Under the pieces are notes generated by a model, which ran no database searches, had not been told where the DNA came from, and was given only the letters and a program-made list of their open reading frames with translations. This document shows positions 58,984 to 64,000 of a DNA stretch of 64,000 nucleotides, one piece after another (the first letter of the stretch is position 1; every line of letters starts with the position of its first letter). Position numbers and translations under genes: made by a program. The DNA lies in contig WOGZ01000197.1 of NCBI GenBank assembly GCA_009733775.1, forward strand, positions 1-64,000. The letters are read 5' to 3'. The DNA is from Alectoria sarmentosa (taxonomy: Eukaryota > Ascomycota > Lecanoromycetes > Lecanorales > Parmeliaceae).

Positions 58984-61503
58984 CAATTAAGAATTTTCGA
59001 AAACTTTATCTCGTGAATATAAATGTTATATCATAATATCTTTATTTGATTATATGTTAACGATTATATAAATGAGAAAATCTTCGTGAAATGCGAAGTG
59101 AGATAAAAAAATTCTTTTAATTATATTCTTTTCGTGATCGTTATTAAAGAATTAATTCGATATTTACAAATTAATATTTCAATTCAGGGCATTATAATAA
59201 GATATCAAATAATCAAGTCTTTAATATATACGAATGATATTATAATAATGATTCGAAATTAAATCGAGATAAATGCGATAATAAAGATATTGAATTTTTA
59301 TTATCACGTTATCAAGATTTAAATAAATTGAGCGAAATCGTTTTTAATGAGAATAAGAAATTTATTATTTATTATCATATTAAAGATTAATAATATATCG
59401 ATCGAGAAAGTTTATAAACATTTTGAAATTCTCATAAAAATTAAAATCGAAAGGTTTTTATCGAAATTTTAAAAGATTATTTTGATTAAAACACGAAACA
59501 CGATAAATGTGTGATTTAAAAATCATTTATTCATCAAGGGGCGAATATTGACCGCAAATGTATACGTAATAACGTTATTTAAATATGCGCTTAGATTTTT
59601 ATAAATGTTATTTAATATCAAATTCGAATTGAAAATAAAATATTATTATTTCATTTGAGACAATAAAATAAAAAAAACGATATGAGATTTACATTTATGT
59701 TATTTAAGAGATAAAGACGATATTAATAATTACGATTTAAATAATGTTATTAAAATCAATATCGTATTTTAAATAATTAAATCGATAAAATATTCGAAAA
59801 TATCGTTTGCGTTGTTAATTAAAAATATTTTAATAATCTACGACAACATTTTAAATAAAGATCATATTTTCGACGCGATATCGAATTCTTGAATTTAAAT
59901 CTTCGACACACAATTAAATCACGTGTTTGAATTTTTATATTACGTGTAATTAATGTGAAAATGAATCAAAAGAATAGAGAGAATTATAATTATATAATCG
60001 TCGCAATTAATAAACGAATTATTCATTATAAACATATAATATTATTTAAATGTTGAATTTAATTAAAATGTTTTAGGTTTTGAAAATATCAAAAAGTTTA
60101 AATCGATATATTAACGTGATCTTTAAAATATGAAAATAAGGATATTGAGTTATATATGAAATTTAATATTAAAAATATTAATTTGTTTAAAAATAAGAAA
60201 TCTCAATTATAAAGATAAAATTAAAACGTCGATTAAGAAATTTATAAAAAATTGTTTATTATCGAATTAAGATCGATAATTAAAAATCGAAGACTCGGAT
60301 TAATAATGAACGAATTAATCATTTCGCAGCGATTATGACATTATAATCAATAAGATGATACGAGATCGATCAATGAAAATGTTTTTATTTATGAAAAAAA
60401 TCGATTAACATACGATATATAAGACACTTTTAAGTTTAAGGCTTCGTGATATCGATTTCAATTTTAAAATCGAAATATCGATTTTGACATATCAAAAACA
60501 ATGTGATATATGAATATTTAAAGATAAAATTTAATTAACGGCGAGAAACGAGTTCGAGAACCCTCGAATCGAAGATTTGTTATAACGTTTTTTACACAAA
60601 AAAGTGAAAATAAAGAATAAAATATCATGATTATTGAGGAAATTATAATTATGTTTTTATTATATGATTAATTTCATTTTTCATTATATATGAATTGAAT
60701 GTTTAATCGCGTAAACGATCTGAGATAAGTTTCGTTTAATATAAAAAATCTTAAATAACGTGAAGGTTTTCGGAATACGAATAATAAATACATTAATCGC
60801 GTTTATGATTATATGCTCTCATTAAATCCTCAAAGATATTAATCGACGTTAATGATAAATTTTATATTAAATCGCGGTTTAAATGATTTAAAAGAATTAT
60901 TTAACGCATTGATTTGATAAACTTGAAAAATAATGATATTCGAATACCGCTCGAGGTTATTATCGCTCTTTTATTCAAAAATAAATTTATATAAATCGTT
61001 TATTATATTTATACGAGTGATATAAAAATATCAAATATTTTAAATCAATATTTGAGAATTTATGAGGCGAGCTCGCGAAGGCAATAAAAATATATAAAAA
61101 AGAATTGATATGTTTAATTCGATCTCAAAGAAGAATTATTATCGAATATGTATAAAATAATAAGGATATTAATTTTAAAAACATTAAAAAAAAAAAAATT
61201 AAATAATCTATTTGAAAAGATGTGATAATCGATATAATCATCGATAATTAAGTGTTTAACGATATCGAAATTAATTGATTTTTTTTCGTATTATGCGTAT
61301 TTTATTTTTTATAAAAGTTAAATGAAAACATAATAATGATTTTCTTTTAATATCATTAATTTATTGTTTTCGATATTTTAATTGTAATGAAGTGATTTAT
61401 AAATTCGATTTTTTGTAAACTTTATTGATGAGATTACTTTATCGCGATTATCTATAACTAAATCAAATAAAACAAATTTTCAAGTTAAAGTTATTGTATT
61501 TAT

Positions 61504-62402
61504 ATTTATAAACTTTGCGAATCTCTTTTTGAAATATTTATATTTATATTTGATTTAAATTTGAGATTTGTAACGTCATTTAAAAGGTCGCTATCGTCGT
61601 TTTTTCGTTAATCATTTTAAATATTCTTATTAAGGTCATTATATTTATATTTTTGAAAATCATTATATTTATGTCTTTAAGGTTATCGTATTTATGCTCT
61701 TAGGCGCTATTGTCGTTATTATCATCATAAACATCGTCGTTATACACGTTCGCATGCACGTTATCAATCATTATTATCAAACATCAATATCTTAAAACGA
61801 TTTCCACGGGTTTTATAGTTGATCGCATATATATATATATATGCATATGCAATTCGAAATATTTCGTTTAATCGGAAAATAAATTCTCACATATATTTAT
61901 CGATTATGTGTCGATCGATTTTTGATATGCATCAAATGATTTGCAAATAAATTTGTCAAAAAACGATTTTTCGTTAAAAAGTGGAATTTTTTGTATAAGA
62001 CATCGTGACGAATATGTTCAAAAGGACATAATCGTTTCAAATTTTCGATTTTCACTCTTTTTACCCGGCTTTGAACATCGCGAATTTCGAATCTCGTTTT
62101 TGAAATTCGAATGTTTATAGAAAGTAGAAATGATGCATAGAGGATAAAAATGGTTTATAAAAAAGAGATGTTTATTTCCTTTTTCGGATTTTTATTGTTT
62201 TTATTCGATTTTGAACATCGCGAATTTCGAATTTCGTGTTTGAAATTCGGGTTTTTATCGGGCGCATAAGGGGTAAAGAAGATGTATAAAAATGATTTCA
62301 CATTAATTATTCGACGTTAAATTTATTGTAATTACTCGACGCTCGATTCATCTCATTTATTCGACGTTCGATTTTTTTTAAAAATATGCGTGCGAAGGAG
62401 AA
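61504..62402 (+). other. E4 3' untranslated region (continued)
   Basis: Resumes after the LINE duplication with ATTTATAAACTTTGCGAATC and matches 28870-29784 of E3, including the AT palindrome (ATATATATATGCATATGC near 61840) and the ~155-bp internal duplication. Confidence 0.8.
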
Positions 62403-62527
62403 TATCGAAATTTAGATCACATAATAAATCACGTGATATAAATGTATACGCTTATAATATAGATCGCACTTTCCTTCGTAGCACTTTTAAAATAATACAA
62501 TTAAGTGTTTTATATTATATTTTCACA
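62403..62527 (+). repeat. 3' LTR of E4
   Basis: 125 bp. The first bases are RIPped to TATCGAAATTTAGATCAC, and it ends TTTTCACA. Confidence 0.85.
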
Positions 62528-63665
62528 ATTATGATAAAACCTTTATAACATTGTTAACTTTTTTATATAAAACACATTAAATAGAGAAAAGAATACGCCC
62601 TTATTTTTATAACATTTTATTAAATTAATGATTTACATTTTTAATAATGTATCGAATCAATGAAATAAATTAAATAATTGAATGTTAACATCGTTATTAA
62701 TTTGATCATTGTTTGAAACAATTTAAAATTGATTTTATTATTATTTAAACGTTTAAAAGTTTATTTGAAATCAAAAATAACAAATTTTATATGTTAAAGT
62801 TAACGTTTTGATTTCAAAAACCTTTTGAAAAAAGAGATTGAGATTTTATTATCGAATTTTTCATTCATTATCGATAATATTTTATTATTATAATTATGAA
62901 ATCTAATTAATTGTAATCTTATAATAATAATCGTCGAAATGAATATTTTAAATTCGAATCTTTAATTAAATAACATAAAAAGAATACGAATTTTTTAAAA
63001 AGATTTACACATTTGCAATTATACTCAATATAATTTTAATCGAATTCAATTTTTATTATTAAATTCAATATTAAATTTTTCGTATCATTAATATTATTTT
63101 ATTGCAATATTATCGTTTAAATTTATCGTTAATTTTCGCATAAATATTTTTCATTATTATTATAAAATCTTGAAATATAACAATAACAATTAATTAATAT
63201 TAATAAAAATTTAAACGACTTTGACGAAGATTGATAAAATATTTATTTCATTTTTTTCACATTATCGTTATGCGATAACGATTTTAAAGTCAACGAGAAA
63301 TCATTTAACGTTTTAAACGATATCGAAATCTTTAATTTACGCGTTAAAGACAAACGATCTCGTTTACTAATTTTTTTTAAAACGTTCGAATCGTTCTTTG
63401 AATCATTATTAAATTCGTTTATTTTAATATTTTTTCAAAGCGACAATTCTTAAATCGACATTTTCAAATCGTTTTTAATTGTGATAAAAGTTTTATCTTC
63501 ATTATTCTCGTTATTATTATTAATTTTTTATATTTTTTCATTTATCTTTTTCGATATTAATGATTAAATTTAACGTTTAAAATGTTATTGAAAATGTTTT
63601 TACGAATAATAAAGACAATTTCCCTTTAATCTTTATTATTATTTTAAAATTTATTATCAAATACA
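62528..63665 (+). mobile_element. Family A copia fragment (5' internal region)
   Basis: Begins ATTATGATAAAACCTTTATA, equal to position ~23149 of E3, and runs colinear to about 24270. It has neither LTR nor primer-binding site. It starts exactly at the end of the E4 LTR and stops exactly where the E5 LTR begins, so it is the exposed part of an older copy. Confidence 0.75.
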
Positions 63666-64000
63666 TGTGAAAATATGATATGAAACACTTAATTGTATTA
63701 CTTTAAGAGTGTTATGAAGAAAAGTGCGATCTATGTTATAAGCGCAAAGCGTCCGTCACATAACTTATCACGTAATTTAAATTTCGATTTTTTTTTTTTG
63801 CACGCATACTTTTAAAAAAAAACGAATGTCGAATAAATAAGGTGAATTGAGCGTCGAATAATTATAATGAATTTAACGTCGAATAATTAATGTGAAATCA
63901 TTTTTATATATCTTTTTTATCCTTTATGCGTTTTATAAAAATCCGAATTTTAAATATAAAATTCAAAATTCGCGATATTTAAAATCGAATAAAAATAATG
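63666..64000 (-). mobile_element. Ty1/copia element E5, 3' end (leaves the window)
   Basis: Minus-strand element. Its 3' LTR at 63666-63789 starts in plus reading TGTGAAAATATG. From 63790 the reverse complement of the 3' untranslated region follows (TCGAATAATTATAATGAATT; compare 62310-62350 reversed). The likely target repeat on this side is ATACA (63661-63665); the partner lies outside. The LTR/UTR junction is distorted into a run of 11-12 T. Confidence 0.8.

Larger units (their letters stand above)
54796..61489 (+). mobile_element. Tad1-like LINE (non-LTR retrotransposon), RIP-degraded, inside E4
   Basis: A 6694-bp insertion in the 3' untranslated region of E4, bounded by a perfect 14-bp duplication, GTTATTGTATTTAT (54782-54795 and 61490-61503). 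A long duplication, absence of LTRs and an A-rich 3' end (AATCAAATAAAACAAA near 61461) fit target-primed LINE insertion. Plus-strand remnants appear in the order expected of a two-ORF LINE: a gag-like ORF1 (to ~56856), an APE-type endonuclease (57037-57430) and a reverse transcriptase (58768 onward). The first ~120 bp (AAGGTGCCCTGAAGTCGACG) is much less mutated than the rest. Assignment to the Tad1 clade is by host group and domain order. Confidence 0.82.
48770..62527 (+). mobile_element. Ty1/copia element E4 (family A), interrupted by a LINE
   Basis: 5' LTR 48770-48893, decayed primer-binding site (AATTATGAACTCG) at 48894, 3' LTR 62403-62527. Without the LINE (54796-61489 plus its 14-bp duplication) it is about 7.05 kb; a deletion near 53395 accounts for part of the shortfall relative to E3. 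Sense remnants: protease near 51290-51500, integrase 51802-52128, reverse transcriptase 53530-53733, RNase H near 54300-54440. Unlike the other complete elements, the bases next to its two LTRs (TTTAA and ATTAT) do not match, so a rearrangement at one end is likely. Heavily RIPped. Confidence 0.87.

Overview
The window is nuclear DNA of a filamentous ascomycete, probably a Dothideomycete-like plant- or soil-associated fungus (inference). It is a bipartite genome segment. A gene island of normal base composition (about 38.4-47.9 kb) carries short (~50 nt) fungal introns. On both sides lie very AT-rich flanks (about 1-38 kb and 48-64 kb) made of retrotransposons ruined by C-to-T/G-to-A change, the signature of repeat-induced point mutation (RIP). 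In the AT-rich DNA most surviving C and G sit in CpG.

Left flank: a four-deep transposon nest. A minus-strand Ty1/copia element (A0: 16990-22379 plus 1-1248, its 3' LTR off the window) is split by a second minus-strand copia element of a sister subfamily (B, 1249-16989, 5-bp duplication AATTC). B is split in its reverse-transcriptase region by a plus-strand copia (E1, 3378-11601, duplication GAATG/AAATG). E1 is in turn split next to its primer-binding site by a 1044-bp non-autonomous DNA element (3505-4548, TA duplication) full of short tandem arrays. A separate complete copia (E3, 22702-29944) follows, then unidentified AT-rich DNA with a 15-bp minisatellite, then a 3'-truncated minus-strand copia (E6, to 37475).

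Gene island: two intact protein genes on the plus strand. The first (39796-42131, five exons, 709 aa) is a blue-light receptor of the fungal RGS-LOV type. The flavin-binding cysteine motif and the other flavin-contact residues are present, but only become visible once a 53-nt and a 50-nt intron are removed. The second (43070-44311, 413 aa) is a membrane-anchored DUF3431 protein. Downstream are a non-RIPped copia LTR relic, a 1068-bp hAT-like element (8-bp duplication, terminal repeats built of three 21-bp units, an internal 22-bp minisatellite and a telomere-like tract), and a tandem LTR-internal-LTR-internal-LTR array whose copies grade from RIPped to nearly clean.

Right flank: another plus-strand copia (E4, 48770-62527) interrupted by a 6.7-kb Tad1-like LINE (54796-61489, 14-bp duplication), then a copia fragment (62528-63665) abutting the 3' LTR of a minus-strand copia that leaves the window.

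The two host genes have no visible functional link. The rest of the window is a record of repeated insertion followed by RIP. No rRNA, tRNA or CRISPR was found.
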